Part shown: piece by piece, positions 52,572 through 62,800 of the stretch
How positions within the stretch are numbered: position 1 is the first letter of the stretch
Layout of the letters: every line of letters starts with the position of its first letter
NCBI GenBank assembly: GCA_964387945.1
Contig: CAYLYX010000008.1
Span: forward strand, 62,001 to 126,000
DNA length: 64,000 nucleotides
Reading direction: 5' to 3'
DNA from: Parvicella sp964387945
GTDB lineage: Bacteria > Bacteroidota > Bacteroidia > Flavobacteriales_D > Parvicellaceae
Made by a program: the position numbers and the translations under genes
The notes under the pieces: generated by a model
Told to the model about the DNA's origin: nothing
Databases searched by the model: none
The model's input: only the letters and a program-made list of their open reading frames with translations

Positions 52572-55500
52572 TTATCTCATCAGATACATTTTTCCAAAAC
52601 CTTTATGAAAGGATTTGTCATCAGCAGAAGTAGAGCGATGGTCGATATCTTCACCATTGATTTTAGCAATAACTCTGTATAAATAGATGCCATTTGCTAA
52701 TTGATCACCAAATTCATCTCTTCCATCCCATGCGTAGGAAGTTACGTTATTTCCAATTCGGATATCTCCCAATTCATAGAGGTCAATTTCCTTAACCACT
52801 TTTCCTGTAACCGTCATGATCTGAATTTGCATCTCATCCGGGATTTCTGAACCTGTAAGGGTAAATACAAACTGCGTACTAGTAGAAAATGGGTTAGGAT
52901 AGTTGAAGAGATGCGTAATTGAAGAAGCGGTCACGACTTCAAAATCGATCTCATAACTATAGTCACCACTTGCATTGTTTGATTTATCAGCCCCTTGTAC
53001 TTGAAGTGTGTAGATGCCATCTTTTGTGAACTTTGGGTTATACTCTATTTTGAACTTATTTTGGGCATCTTGTGCAGGTTCAAAGTGCAGGATTTCATCA
53101 GGTCCATCCATAAAGTAAATCCGTTCAAAAGAACTTTGATCTGGGTGTCTGAGGTAAATTTTAAATAGACTTGTATCCTTGATTTCATCCATCAATAGAT
53201 ATGGATTTTCATCGTCTAAGGTGATCAAGATATTAGGCTCTGCACTTACGATATCTTCATTGATAATATGTACACCATCAAACGTGACATCTAGGATAGG
53301 GTTTACATCATCATCCGCAACGCTGAAGGCAAGTTCTGCAATATTGTTGAAATAGAATTGTTCCGGTTGGTCTTGAACATTGGTAGATGTATAAGGGTTA
53401 GCAACGATCCATGTATAATTAACGTCAGACAGTCCTTTCGTAGTGTAGGCAATTGTATCAAAAAGAATTTGATACTTTTTAAGGGAGTCTTGCCTTGGGT
53501 AATTCACAAGGGTACGGTTGCCATAGCTCGTTAGATTCCAATATTCTACTAGTAGACTGTCCATATCAAAGTGACTCACATTTTCTATCGCAACGGCAAT
53601 TCTTACCGAATCACCCTCTTGATATTCAGTTCCTTGTGAGTAAAATCCTTTTTTTGGATTAATGGCCAGTTCAGGAACGGGTTCGTAAATTACTTGCCAG
53701 CGGTTGAGCTGAGCAGGAGTCAAGGCTACCGTATCATGATATTCGGCCTCCAGCTGAAGCATAGGGTAGACACTGGCATCAATTAATTGATCTAACTGGA
53801 GTATTGAGTCTAGGTCAGTCATTAACGTATCGATCAAAAGCGTTTTAGATTGATTATAGGTAACCCCGTGTATTCTAAGCCTTGTACTATCAGCATTTAC
53901 TAGTTCGAAATCTTCCTGTTCCCAATGAATTCGATTCCAGTGAAAGGCTGGACCTACAATCTCTGAGAATATATATCCCACCTCACATCCTTGAATTGTG
54001 TCATAGAACGTTAAGTTCTGCGGAGGATAGGATACACCCGAAGAAATCGTGTCAGGAGTATGCATCTCAACCGTTTCAGCCGGAAGTCCTTTTCTAGCAA
54101 ATAGAATCCAACCATCATCTGGTTGGTTGTTCGTAATGTTGGTCGCACCTAGGTTTTGAAAAGCATTAATCAATGAAGGAGGCATCGCGCCATATAAGCT
54201 AGGCGGGTTAGTATACGCATCGGGAATAAACGTATAGGCTCCTATATAAAACCCATCAGGGATTTTATCTTCTAAGAACACCGTTAGAGAGTCCATTTCT
54301 GCAGCATTTCCGAATCGGAACGCAAAGAAACCATGTTGACGATCTCTTCCTAGTAGCGATGTTCCTGGACAGAGATCAGGATCGCCATTAAACTGTCCGA
54401 AGCAATTATTTTCGTTGTGGGCAATACCATCATCATCCAAGTGAGGTGTTTTCCAGTTGTTTAAGGTGCAAGGGTCAATAACTACAATAAGAATAGCAGC
54501 TGAACCATCAGGCCCTCCATAGTCCAAAAGGTTTCCATTTAGTGTTGCTGAAGTATTGGAGAAAGTACTTGTTTGCCAATCTCCCAAAGTAGCGTTCATC
54601 GAAATACGTATTGTTGAAAAGTGCGAACCAAAATTGAAAGTTCGATTTACTGTATCGTAATCAATCCCTTGAAAATAATCTTTAGAAAATTGCTGAAAAT
54701 GTGCTTGTCCCCATCCCCATATTCCTGGAATATATTGGAAAGAACTCTCCAACCAACGCTTTTCTGTACTGTCAACGCTGCATCGCCAATAGTAAACTGT
54801 ACTATCAGTGAAGACAAGAGAATCAATTCCTCCTGAAGTGTTGATCCAGTTTTGAGGAAGTGCTTCTAAAACCCCTCCGACACTTGTGAATTTTTGATAC
54901 TTTTTGAAGGGAGAATTAAAGTTATGATTCGTATCAATTTGGATAATATAATCTCTCTCTGGTTCGAAAGGGTCCAAAGTGGACGCCTTAAGCGTTACCG
55001 TGTCATAAGGAATAATGCCATACTCATAAGGCCAAATCGGTTGAATCCCGTTCGAGGAGATATAGGTGCTAAAGGTGATTTGATTGTTGGTAACCTCATC
55101 TTGTTGTTCAACAATTTGAGAATTTGGAAGATCAATACTAATGTTAAAGTAATTAAGACCACTACTTTCAATGTGATCTGTTGGAATTTTAAAACTAATC
55201 GTATCTCTGTTATAGCTGGCATTAAGGGTGTGAATGATGGTTGTATCTAAACCATTTGGAGTAATTCGTTCAATCACTAGGTCGTGATCACCAATGAATG
55301 CACGACCAATGTTGGTAGCAACAACGTAGAGCTCAAATGTATCTACGGATAAGTCAATTTGAGAAGGTACAGTCCACACACGGTTTTCATCCAACACAAG
55401 TTCTGGACGTTGATGAATATTCGCTTTTAATGCGGGGTCACCCTGTAGTGACATTCCAGTATAATTAGATTCATTAATAACAGACCAGGTTCCCGCAGGA

Positions 55501-57833
55501 CCTTGCACAGCATAGATAGAATCGCAGGCAGATTTCATATGATAACCAAATGACTCATCATAGTTTAAGTTAGCTAAGCTGCTGTACAGCAGTTCTGTGT
55601 AATAGCCGATGTTGGTCAGAAACCCTTGTGTTACGGTAGAAGCAAGACAAACGGCTCCCACATCAGGAATGTTAACCAAATCGATGGCGTAGACATTATC
55701 ATCGTAGTTATGTACATCTCCCGTATAACAACCGAGTCCAATAGCAATGGGATATTTTCCGTAGTTGTTCCAATTCGCTGGGTTATTTATGTTTAAACTG
55801 AATCCCGTGCCAGCAGAGGAATGACCATAGAAGTTTACAATAGAAACACCATTCTCAAGATGCTGCTGGATGTCGAGAAAGTCATCAATATTCAAGGAAG
55901 TGGCGAAAGGGTCTCTGTGGTACTCATGTGTAACACCTCCAAATGCGCTATCTTCAAGTTTATCACTAAATACGTCAAAGTAAGCGTCTATGACGTTGAG
56001 AGAAAGCGCATCATCACCACCTCCCAATAACAATACATCTTTATGCCATTCCTTATTAGGAATATCATAAAAAGAGTTCGGGTCTTGTTCGGTCTCATAC
56101 TGCATTACTTTGTCAAGGTAGTCTAACACATCTTGTGGACTTGTAGTCGATAGACGTCCGGTTGGAACAGCATAGCTTTTTCCAGAGCCTCCAATTCCTT
56201 GTGTAATGTGATTGTCTGAACCTGGGTAGCCCCATGTGGGAACTAGGTTTTTATGGAAGGAAAGGATATTCTCTCTACTGCCATCATCATTTGCGTGGTT
56301 GCTAATAGATTTGCCAATTAAAAAAAGATTTTTCGGAGGAGAAGGCCAATTGTCGAACCCGAAATTAACAAAGTATTTAATAGCTGCTGGATGCTTTTCA
56401 ATTCCTCCACCAAATTGTAGGTAAAGTTCATGAACATCAGCCAAGACCACATCGTGATTACCTCCTTGAACCGAAGAACGGTAAGTAGCATAATCAGCAG
56501 AAGCTGATAGCAAAGATTCATGTGTCACAATCAAGAAAGCATCTTGCGGGGATATGGCACTGTAGTCAGTAAAGTTTCCAGACCCATTAACGGCAAAAAA
56601 ATCAGAAATTGACAAGAAGTTATCAGTGTCCACCAGCATCAAAACTATTGTGTCGTTAGCTACACTGTTTGGAACTACAGCCTCGTGAGTTGAACCATTT
56701 AACACTAAAGGGATTTCCTTTGGTTCCTGATTGTTCATTACAAACAACCTAGGGTTTACACCTGTAATATTAGTAATGTATATAGACTGTTTATTGTTAG
56801 CAGAATGATCCGTCAAACCAAAAGAAAAGTTGGCTTCGCCTTCAAAGTCAAATGTGTGAGGATAGGTAATTGAAACAGAAGATGTCATCAGCCGTTCATC
56901 ATTAGCTTGCCCTATGTTAATTCCCCTGTGTCGGATTTTTGTAATTCCATTTAGGAGTGTGTTGGTTGGAACCTGAACTTCATTTTTGATTAATTTATAT
57001 CCAGAAAAGCTAGAATCAACCAATGTCACATAGGTGCCGGATGGTGTTTGCTGCTGGACCATAAAGCTATGATTATGACCACCACCTTGAATTTGTGGAT
57101 TCGAAGCACTTGAAATAGAGCTTTTTACAATAGCATTTGGAGCATTCACACCAGTATATCGATTGGTAGTGTTGATGTTGGCACCAACTACATATGTGGC
57201 ACTTAGTATAGTTGAAGAAGAATGCGATTTAATTGCATTACTTGTCCATCCTTCTCCCGCGCCATAAGCAGGCGATGACTGGTTGTAAAATAAAGGTCCA
57301 AAACAATAGTTGCTCGAAATATATCTATGGTAGCGGTGAATCCAACAATAATCAGCGGTAGGGTAAGCACCAACGTTTACATCTGTTTCAGGTACAAAAC
57401 GTTTTCCGTTTGGTAAGGCAGAAACGGTAAGAAAATAAACTATTGTATCGTTAACGAAGCTATAGTAAGCATCCGCCATTTCTGTGTCAGGATCGGCAAA
57501 AAGAGTAGAATCTTTCCATCCGTCATTTTTTTCTGCGTAGAACTCAATATAATCTCCAATGTCAAATGTTCCATCGCCACCATCTTGAACAATAATGGGC
57601 TGTTCTCGCTCTCGTCCGAATACTTGAAGTTGATCAGAAGTGATGGTTGAAACATCTACTCCTATATTCTGAAAAGCGGGTTGAATATCAGCATAATCAA
57701 TTTTGTACCACCCTGTTTCATAGATTTTGAACCCTAAATATTTTTGGGAGTAATCGATCCATTCATTTCCATTCTGAGCGAATGAAAACAAAAAAGATAG
57801 CACAAAACATCCAATGAGTAGTGGTCTATTCAT
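52572..57833 (-). CDS. PorU/PorU2-like C25 gingipain-type T9SS peptidase
   Basis: This 1753-residue protein is larger than classical PorU (about 1150-1300 residues). It has a signal peptide (ending SFAQNG), an N-terminal beta domain (ISSNYCFGPLFYNQ, GYKLIKNEV), a peptidase C25 domain with VNFYGHSSAGTG (catalytic His671) and LGCYTGDVHNYDD (catalytic Cys702), several beta-sandwich domains, and a C-terminal FlgD-like/T9SS-type domain (NYPNPFSTSTQFVFTL ... LANGIYLYRVIAK). It lies directly downstream of PorV with an 8-base overlap. It should cleave or attach T9SS cargo at the outer membrane; the long form suggests the PorU2 class rather than canonical PorU. Confidence 0.8.
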   Translation of the reverse strand: MNRPLLIGCFVLSFLFSFAQNGNEWIDYSQKYLGFKIYETGWYKIDYADIQPAFQNIGVDVSTITSDQLQVFGREREQPIIVQDGGDGTFDIGDYIEFYAEKNDGWKDSTLFADPDTEMADAYYSFVNDTIVYFLTVSALPNGKRFVPETDVNVGAYPTADYCWIHRYHRYISSNYCFGPLFYNQSSPAYGAGEGWTSNAIKSHSSSTILSATYVVGANINTTNRYTGVNAPNAIVKSSISSASNPQIQGGGHNHSFMVQQQTPSGTYVTLVDSSFSGYKLIKNEVQVPTNTLLNGITKIRHRGINIGQANDERLMTSSVSITYPHTFDFEGEANFSFGLTDHSANNKQSIYITNITGVNPRLFVMNNQEPKEIPLVLNGSTHEAVVPNSVANDTIVLMLVDTDNFLSISDFFAVNGSGNFTDYSAISPQDAFLIVTHESLLSASADYATYRSSVQGGNHDVVLADVHELYLQFGGGIEKHPAAIKYFVNFGFDNWPSPPKNLFLIGKSISNHANDDGSRENILSFHKNLVPTWGYPGSDNHITQGIGGSGKSYAVPTGRLSTTSPQDVLDYLDKVMQYETEQDPNSFYDIPNKEWHKDVLLLGGGDDALSLNVIDAYFDVFSDKLEDSAFGGVTHEYHRDPFATSLNIDDFLDIQQHLENGVSIVNFYGHSSAGTGFSLNINNPANWNNYGKYPIAIGLGCYTGDVHNYDDNVYAIDLVNIPDVGAVCLASTVTQGFLTNIGYYTELLYSSLANLNYDESFGYHMKSACDSIYAVQGPAGTWSVINESNYTGMSLQGDPALKANIHQRPELVLDENRVWTVPSQIDLSVDTFELYVVATNIGRAFIGDHDLVIERITPNGLDTTIIHTLNASYNRDTISFKIPTDHIESSGLNYFNISIDLPNSQIVEQQDEVTNNQITFSTYISSNGIQPIWPYEYGIIPYDTVTLKASTLDPFEPERDYIIQIDTNHNFNSPFKKYQKFTSVGGVLEALPQNWINTSGGIDSLVFTDSTVYYWRCSVDSTEKRWLESSFQYIPGIWGWGQAHFQQFSKDYFQGIDYDTVNRTFNFGSHFSTIRISMNATLGDWQTSTFSNTSATLNGNLLDYGGPDGSAAILIVVIDPCTLNNWKTPHLDDDGIAHNENNCFGQFNGDPDLCPGTSLLGRDRQHGFFAFRFGNAAEMDSLTVFLEDKIPDGFYIGAYTFIPDAYTNPPSLYGAMPPSLINAFQNLGATNITNNQPDDGWILFARKGLPAETVEMHTPDTISSGVSYPPQNLTFYDTIQGCEVGYIFSEIVGPAFHWNRIHWEQEDFELVNADSTRLRIHGVTYNQSKTLLIDTLMTDLDSILQLDQLIDASVYPMLQLEAEYHDTVALTPAQLNRWQVIYEPVPELAINPKKGFYSQGTEYQEGDSVRIAVAIENVSHFDMDSLLVEYWNLTSYGNRTLVNYPRQDSLKKYQILFDTIAYTTKGLSDVNYTWIVANPYTSTNVQDQPEQFYFNNIAELAFSVADDDVNPILDVTFDGVHIINEDIVSAEPNILITLDDENPYLLMDEIKDTSLFKIYLRHPDQSSFERIYFMDGPDEILHFEPAQDAQNKFKIEYNPKFTKDGIYTLQVQGADKSNNASGDYSYEIDFEVVTASSITHLFNYPNPFSTSTQFVFTLTGSEIPDEMQIQIMTVTGKVVKEIDLYELGDIRIGNNVTSYAWDGRDEFGDQLANGIYLYRVIAKINGEDIDHRSTSADDKSFHKGFGKMYLMR

Positions 57834-58917
57834 TCGAGGACTTTTTTGGATTAAGGTTAAACCTCAACGAGAATATATTACTATACAATGCAACCGATGC
57901 ATCGCCAATGTCTGTCAAAGCATAATCTATGGCTATACCTTTAAACTTAATACCAATACCAATGTTTGGTTGAAGCGTCAGGGTCTCTTTTCCATTTAGT
58001 TGAGTAATCCGCTGAAAATTACCAATTCCGGTTCTCAGATAAATCATGTCCTTGAAATCAAACTCCAAACCAAGGTGCGGGTCAAGTGAGAAAGGGTTGC
58101 CTACAACAAGTGTATTTCTCTTTCCATCCGTAGTTACATCTGCGTCAATTTCTGCTAATAAGCTAAATTTGTCAGATAATTCCCAACTTCTTGCCGCTCC
58201 TAAAATGATTCTAGGCATTGTAATCTCCAAACCGTTTTGAGGAATTTCATTGTTGGTCTGTGTAAAAACTTCAATCGTTCTGTCACTCAGCGTATAAGAC
58301 CAAGCATTAAAGGTAGATGTAATGTCTCTTCCCATAGCAGCAAAAGTCCAATTGTTAACTTTATAGAGGGCTGAAAAATCAACGCCAAACCCCCAGGATT
58401 TTGCAAAACTTCCTACCTTCCGATTAATAATCTTGGCACTTCCTCCTAAACTTAATCTATCGTTGATTTGTCTACCGTATGAAAAAACAAGCCCTAAGTC
58501 AGCGGCCGTAAAGTAGGTAATTCGGTTGTAGTCTACATTACCTTCGTTGTCAATGAGTTCTGTCGTGTTGGGGATATTGTCTACACCAAACCGAATCACA
58601 GAAAAGGCCATAGCGCTTTTGTCATCAATGCGCTTGGCAACCGCTCCGTAATCGTACTTAGCAATACCTGCAAAATACTCAGCATGCATTAATCCAAACT
58701 GTAAATCACTTTCAATATTGGTCAAACCCACGGGGTTCCAATAACCTGCAGTGACATCGTTTGTGCTGGCAACAACAGAATTAGCCATACCCAACGCTCG
58801 AGCTCCCACACCAATGTTTAGGAATTCGTTACTGTACTTTGGTGTTTTATCATCCTGCCCCCAGTAAACAGAGGTGAACGCTGTCATAAAAAGGGCTAAA
58901 AAAAGCAGTTTTTTCAT
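57826..58917 (-). CDS. porV: Type IX secretion outer-membrane protein PorV (LptO)
   Basis: This is a 363-residue protein from ATG 58917 (MKKLLFLALFMTAFTSVYWGQ signal peptide); a longer reading from 58995 has no signal-like start. PorV is a 14-strand FadL-like barrel that shuttles cargo to PorU. Landmarks are FLNIGVGARALGMANSVVASTNDVTAGYWNPVGL, FGLMHAEYFAGIAKYDYGAVAK and FGVDFSALYKVNNW. A TAACTTTA box at 58935-58942 lies 17 bases upstream. The stop overlaps the PorU-like gene by 8 bases, so the two form an operon. Confidence 0.9.
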   Translation of the reverse strand: MKKLLFLALFMTAFTSVYWGQDDKTPKYSNEFLNIGVGARALGMANSVVASTNDVTAGYWNPVGLTNIESDLQFGLMHAEYFAGIAKYDYGAVAKRIDDKSAMAFSVIRFGVDNIPNTTELIDNEGNVDYNRITYFTAADLGLVFSYGRQINDRLSLGGSAKIINRKVGSFAKSWGFGVDFSALYKVNNWTFAAMGRDITSTFNAWSYTLSDRTIEVFTQTNNEIPQNGLEITMPRIILGAARSWELSDKFSLLAEIDADVTTDGKRNTLVVGNPFSLDPHLGLEFDFKDMIYLRTGIGNFQRITQLNGKETLTLQPNIGIGIKFKGIAIDYALTDIGDASVALYSNIFSLRFNLNPKKSSNE

Positions 58918-59014
58918 AGGTATAATCTCGTACGTAAAGTTAGCAAATCCGCTTGACTTGTGACAATTTTGTGATAATAACTGCAATTTCATCAATAAAT
59001 TGTGATTAATCGTC

Positions 59015-59022
59015 TATTTTTG
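59015..59022 (+). promoter_or_regulatory. -7 box for pssA-purS
   Basis: TATTTTTG matches TAnnTTTG and ends 12 bases before ATG 59035. It lies inside a longer GTG-started reading (59002) and argues against that start. Confidence 0.42.
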
Positions 59023-59034
59023 GGACTTTCATAC

Positions 59035-59835
59035 ATGAAAAAGCACATACCAAATATCATGACGTTGGGCAATTTGACCTGTGGATTGCTAGCAATTATG
59101 TATGCTTTTTCTGACACACCTTGGGTGGGTGCTTATTTCATCTTTGGTGGACTCTTTTTAGATTTTTTTGATGGCTTTTTTGCACGGCTTCTCAAAGTAG
59201 ATGGTGAACTAGGAAAACAACTGGATTCTCTGGCGGATCTGGTGACTTTTGGCGTGGCACCTGGGATGTTGATGTTTAGAACCATGACTTGGTTATTAAT
59301 GGTCATTAGTAACCATTTCAATGGGATTTTGAGGTTTGATGATTGGAAGGAGATATATTTTTATTTGGATGAGTTAGCTTTGATAGTTTTAATCGTTCCA
59401 GTTCTCTCTGCTCTAAGGTTAGCAAGATTTAATATTTCAACTAATCAATCAGATCAATTCATTGGGTTGCCAACACCAGCCAACGCTATTTTTGTGTCTT
59501 CAGTTTCGATAATTTCTTACGATTTGATGTTAGCAGATACTTGCTCAGTAGATGGTCTGTTTTATATTTATTTTATTTTGATGATTTTGTCAGTGACATT
59601 TTCCCTCCTCCTCAACGCCAACCTTCCTTTAATCGCACTCAAGTTCAAAACGTTTGGTTGGAAAGGAAATGAAGTACGTTTTATCTTTCTTGGTCTTTGT
59701 CTCGTGACAATTTTGGTGGCTTTGTTGATAAGTAATGTATTTGTAGCTATCCCAATTATTATACTTTTGTACCTGATCGTTTCAATCATTAATAACAGTA
59801 CAAAGCGAAAAGATGAAGTTCAAAGCAAACATTGA
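59035..59835 (+). CDS. pssA: CDP-diacylglycerol-serine O-phosphatidyltransferase
   Basis: This is a 266-residue protein from ATG 59035 (MKKHIPNIMTLGNLTCGLLA). It has the CDP-alcohol phosphatidyltransferase motif FFDGFFARLLKVDGELGKQLDSLADL (DGxxAR-x8-G-x3-D-x3-D) and about six to eight hydrophobic segments. It makes phosphatidylserine, the precursor used by Psd (47305). The last 23 bases overlap purS, so the two are co-expressed. Confidence 0.92.
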   Translation: MKKHIPNIMTLGNLTCGLLAIMYAFSDTPWVGAYFIFGGLFLDFFDGFFARLLKVDGELGKQLDSLADLVTFGVAPGMLMFRTMTWLLMVISNHFNGILRFDDWKEIYFYLDELALIVLIVPVLSALRLARFNISTNQSDQFIGLPTPANAIFVSSVSIISYDLMLADTCSVDGLFYIYFILMILSVTFSLLLNANLPLIALKFKTFGWKGNEVRFIFLGLCLVTILVALLISNVFVAIPIIILLYLIVSIINNSTKRKDEVQSKH

Positions 59836-60064
59836 TATTATGCCGTTAGAGGCGTTACTAGATCCACAAGGAAAAGCGGTTTCTCAATCGATGGGAAATG
59901 TTGGTTTAGGCGAGATTACGAACGTAAGAATCGGTAAGCACATCACCTTATTTGTGGAAGCAGACTCTAAAGATGTGGCATCTTCTAAAGTAGATGAAGC
60001 TTGTAAAAAGTTATTGGCAAACCAGATCATGGAAAGCTATTCTTTTGAATTGGAAGAGGCTTAA
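59813..60064 (+). CDS. purS: Phosphoribosylformylglycinamidine synthase subunit PurS
   Basis: This 83-residue protein has ANIDIMPLEALLDPQGKAVSQSM, KHITLFVEADS and the C-terminal LANQIMESYSFELEEA, matching the small PurS subunit that bridges PurL and PurQ in purine synthesis. PurL and PurQ are not in the window. It overlaps pssA by 23 bases and converges on the GT9 gene with a 4-base overlap. Confidence 0.88.
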   Translation: MKFKANIDIMPLEALLDPQGKAVSQSMGNVGLGEITNVRIGKHITLFVEADSKDVASSKVDEACKKLLANQIMESYSFELEEA

Positions 60065-61095
60065 TTAAGCAACTGGTTTATTTTTTCTAAAACCCTTTCT
60101 GGAGAGATCAATCTTCTGATCTTTTCTACTTTCTTCATGTCGTTTTCGGAATTGAGTTTTCCGTAAATTGAAAGAGGTATGTCTGGGTTTTCATCTTTTG
60201 AAAGTATAATGCTGTTTTCTTGGTTGCTCCAAGCGTAAAAACCAAAATAGGGATGCGTTGAGATCCAAATGGAGATTACTTTACAGCCCACCAAGTCTGC
60301 TAAATGCATATTGGAACTGTCCATCGCAATAAAAACATCGCATGATTTCATAATGGCTAACTCTTCTTCAAGAGAATATTGGCCTGCCACAGAACGACAA
60401 CAGTCAAAGTCGTAGGTCAATGATTTGATCTGCTTTTCTTCTTTTTTACCTCCACCAAACAAAAGGACTTCATAATTACCATCGTCTTCAAGATGCTGAA
60501 GAAACGTCTTTACATTATCCAGTCCCCATTCTTTACTCTCGTGGGCAGCGAAGGGAGCAAAACCAATTACTTTTGATTTCGAACGGATTTTGAATTCGTG
60601 CGGAGTAGTAGGAAGAATGAATCGATAGTTTTGGGTTATTTTACAACTAGCCGCCTCAACTGCAGTATTATACCGTTCGATGGAGTGGGCGAGTTGTGTA
60701 AATGTCTTTTGTCCCTTGAGAATACTGTTTTTCTCACTTCTGCCTTTGTCAAAAACAATTGTTTTTACGCTGGATAATCTTAAACGTGAGCGAACAATCT
60801 TACTTCTCAAAACATCATGTTCATCAATGAAAACATCAGGTTGCAGCGCTTTGATGTCATTGGCCAATTTCAACAACCCAGAAAACCCCTTATGACGTCT
60901 ATTTAAATCTAGTGGAAAGAAGTTCAAACGCTCGTGTTCTCCGAAAAAAGGATGAAATAACGGTCGGGTAATAACTGTAACTTGTATATCCGGGTTGGAG
61001 GTTAAGGTATTCCAAACCGTTTGCACCAACATGGCTACATCTCCCATAGCCGAGAGACGGTAGATGACGATATGTTTTCCTTCTGCGATGCCCAA
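60061..61095 (-). CDS. GT9-family glycosyltransferase (heptosyltransferase type)
   Basis: This 344-residue GT-B enzyme opens HIVIYRLSAMGDVAMLVQTVW, the ADP-heptose:LPS heptosyltransferase signature, and has VIGFAPFAAHESKEW, LLFGGGKKEEKQI and CDVFIAMDSSNMHLADLVGCKVISIW. GT9 enzymes add heptose or other sugars to LPS inner core. The start is unsettled: TTG 61095 overlaps TAATTTTG (a -7-like box at 61093-61100 on the minus strand), and the next ATG is at residue 17, inside the conserved N-terminus. It converges on purS. Confidence 0.83.
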   Translation of the reverse strand: MGIAEGKHIVIYRLSAMGDVAMLVQTVWNTLTSNPDIQVTVITRPLFHPFFGEHERLNFFPLDLNRRHKGFSGLLKLANDIKALQPDVFIDEHDVLRSKIVRSRLRLSSVKTIVFDKGRSEKNSILKGQKTFTQLAHSIERYNTAVEAASCKITQNYRFILPTTPHEFKIRSKSKVIGFAPFAAHESKEWGLDNVKTFLQHLEDDGNYEVLLFGGGKKEEKQIKSLTYDFDCCRSVAGQYSLEEELAIMKSCDVFIAMDSSNMHLADLVGCKVISIWISTHPYFGFYAWSNQENSIILSKDENPDIPLSIYGKLNSENDMKKVEKIRRLISPERVLEKINQLLN

Positions 61096-61140
61096 AATTA
61101 GTAAAACGAATAATAGCCAGTTATTATTGAATAATAATTC

Positions 61141-61788
61141 ATGAAATTATTCTGTACCCTTTTTTCGAAATTGCATTACATGAGTAGTAATCCCTTCAAA
61201 ATAGTCATTATGAACTTCATGTTTGCACTTTTGATTTCAGCTCTTAACCTGTCTTGTTCTGCAGAACATGGTGAAAAGCTGCCCCCTTCCATGATTTTTG
61301 ATGAAACACCGATAAAATCAATTTTGGAAGAACATAACATCAAAACAGAAGAGCTTTCTGTGTTGATCGATAAGTCGGATTATCAACTGTCGATCCTACA
61401 TGAAGATACGGTTGTAAAGTGGTATCCGGTCGTTTTAGGGTACAATCCAGTAGGTGATAAAATGCAACAAGGCGATTACAAAACACCAGAAGGAGTATTC
61501 GGCATTCGAGATAAATACCCCCACAAGAGTTGGAAATATTTTATTTGGATCGACTACCCCAATGAAGAGTCGTGGAAACGTTTTGAGCAACGAAAAGCGG
61601 ATGGTACAATTTCCAGTGATGCAAAAATCGGAGGGGAAATCGGTATTCATGGAACACCTGAAGGAATGGAGGCATTAATTGATGAAGGACAGAATTGGAC
61701 GTTTGGATGTATTTCCTTGAAACGAAAGCACGTAGAAGAAATCTACCCCTATTTCCATAAAAACATTAAGATTACCATTCAGAAGTAA
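61141..61788 (+). CDS. L,D-transpeptidase (YkuD) lipoprotein
   Basis: This 215-residue protein (starts are possible at 61141, 61180 or 61210) has a hydrophobic leader ending ALNLSC, a lipobox for membrane anchoring. The YkuD domain has LSVLIDKSDYQLSIL, YPVVLGYNPVGDKMQQGDYKTPEGVF, GGEIGIHGTPEG (catalytic-region His) and NWTFGCISLKRKHVEEIY with the catalytic Cys. It probably cross-links or edits peptidoglycan at the periplasmic face. It stands next to the GT9 gene on the other strand. Confidence 0.87.
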   Translation: MKLFCTLFSKLHYMSSNPFKIVIMNFMFALLISALNLSCSAEHGEKLPPSMIFDETPIKSILEEHNIKTEELSVLIDKSDYQLSILHEDTVVKWYPVVLGYNPVGDKMQQGDYKTPEGVFGIRDKYPHKSWKYFIWIDYPNEESWKRFEQRKADGTISSDAKIGGEIGIHGTPEGMEALIDEGQNWTFGCISLKRKHVEEIYPYFHKNIKITIQK

Positions 61789-62792
61789 TATTTCTTAAAA
61801 AATGGGATTGCCTCTCGAATGGATTGTTCAATAGGAATGAATTCGAAACCACGTGACATCATTTTTGAATTATCATATGTGTGAACACCGTTTGCGTTTC
61901 TTGCCGTTTCTTTAGTGAGCGTAGGATGAGTTCCTTTAATTTTTGAACGAACTTTATCCAATCGCCAACCTAGGCCAGTTAGCCACTGTGGTGAATAAAT
62001 TCGAGGTGGTTTATTCCTAAAACCAACGGCTAGCCAAGTGAAAACCTGTTTGTAAGGAAGACTTTCTGATACTAGAATATGCCGCTCTCCAGAAGGTCCG
62101 TTTTTCATAACTTCAAGCAATCCTCTGGAAACATCTCGAACATCTACAAAACCATTGGCACCACGCGTATAAAAGGCAATACCTTTTGCACCAGTTCTAA
62201 AAAAAGTACCACTGCTTCTTCCCCAATCGCATGGACCAAGAATAACACCAGGGTTGACAAGGTAGGTAGACATTTCTTCTGAATTGGCAGCCAACACCAT
62301 ACGCTCCGATTCATATTTGTTTTTACTGTAGAAAGAATTACTCTCATTTTCAACCCATTCTGAATCTTCAGTATATTTCCCAGAAGTGTTGACCCTTCCT
62401 AGAGCAGCAATAGAACTCACAAAACCAAACTTTTTAACACCTACTTGACGGGCGTAGTTAATCAGTAGTTCTGTGGCTTTAACATTTACCTCCTCCATAA
62501 TGCCATTGTCATCTGGATTAAAGGAAACAATGGCTGCGGTATGAATGAGTTCATCAATGGAGTCGGGTAACGTGGGTGGCAATTGATCATCTCTTAAATC
62601 AAATTCTATCCAGTTTACTTGTTCCAAAAGCTCCAGCTTACCGTGCCAATCAAAGAGGTTTTTCAGAGGCTTCAGGTTGCTGTTTTTTCGCTTTAGAGCA
62701 TGAACTTTAGTATCCGTTTTCTGCAAAACATCTAATAAGACATGACTTCCAACCAAACCACTGGTTCCTGTAATTAAAATTTTTCTTTTCAA
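61779..62792 (-). CDS. NAD(P)-dependent epimerase/reductase (extended SDR)
   Basis: This is a 337-residue protein from TTG 62792 (MKRKILITGTSGLVGSHVLL). A TAAATTTG box ends 8 bases upstream and supports this start; an upstream TTG at 62798 adds two residues. It has the NAD(P)-binding GTSGLVGSHV, IHTAAIVSFNPDDN, FVSSIAALGRVN and the YSKNKYESE (YxxxK) catalytic pair, with LVNPGVILGPCDWG. It resembles dihydroflavonol-4-reductase-like and sugar-nucleotide epimerases. The substrate is unknown. Confidence 0.85.
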   Translation of the reverse strand: MKRKILITGTSGLVGSHVLLDVLQKTDTKVHALKRKNSNLKPLKNLFDWHGKLELLEQVNWIEFDLRDDQLPPTLPDSIDELIHTAAIVSFNPDDNGIMEEVNVKATELLINYARQVGVKKFGFVSSIAALGRVNTSGKYTEDSEWVENESNSFYSKNKYESERMVLAANSEEMSTYLVNPGVILGPCDWGRSSGTFFRTGAKGIAFYTRGANGFVDVRDVSRGLLEVMKNGPSGERHILVSESLPYKQVFTWLAVGFRNKPPRIYSPQWLTGLGWRLDKVRSKIKGTHPTLTKETARNANGVHTYDNSKMMSRGFEFIPIEQSIREAIPFFKKYYF

Positions 62793-62800
62793 ACCCAAAT

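Noticed and set aside
54894..55250. 118-codon plus-strand frame inside the PorU-like gene
   Set aside because: Antisense to the well-supported C25 peptidase gene, with no motif.
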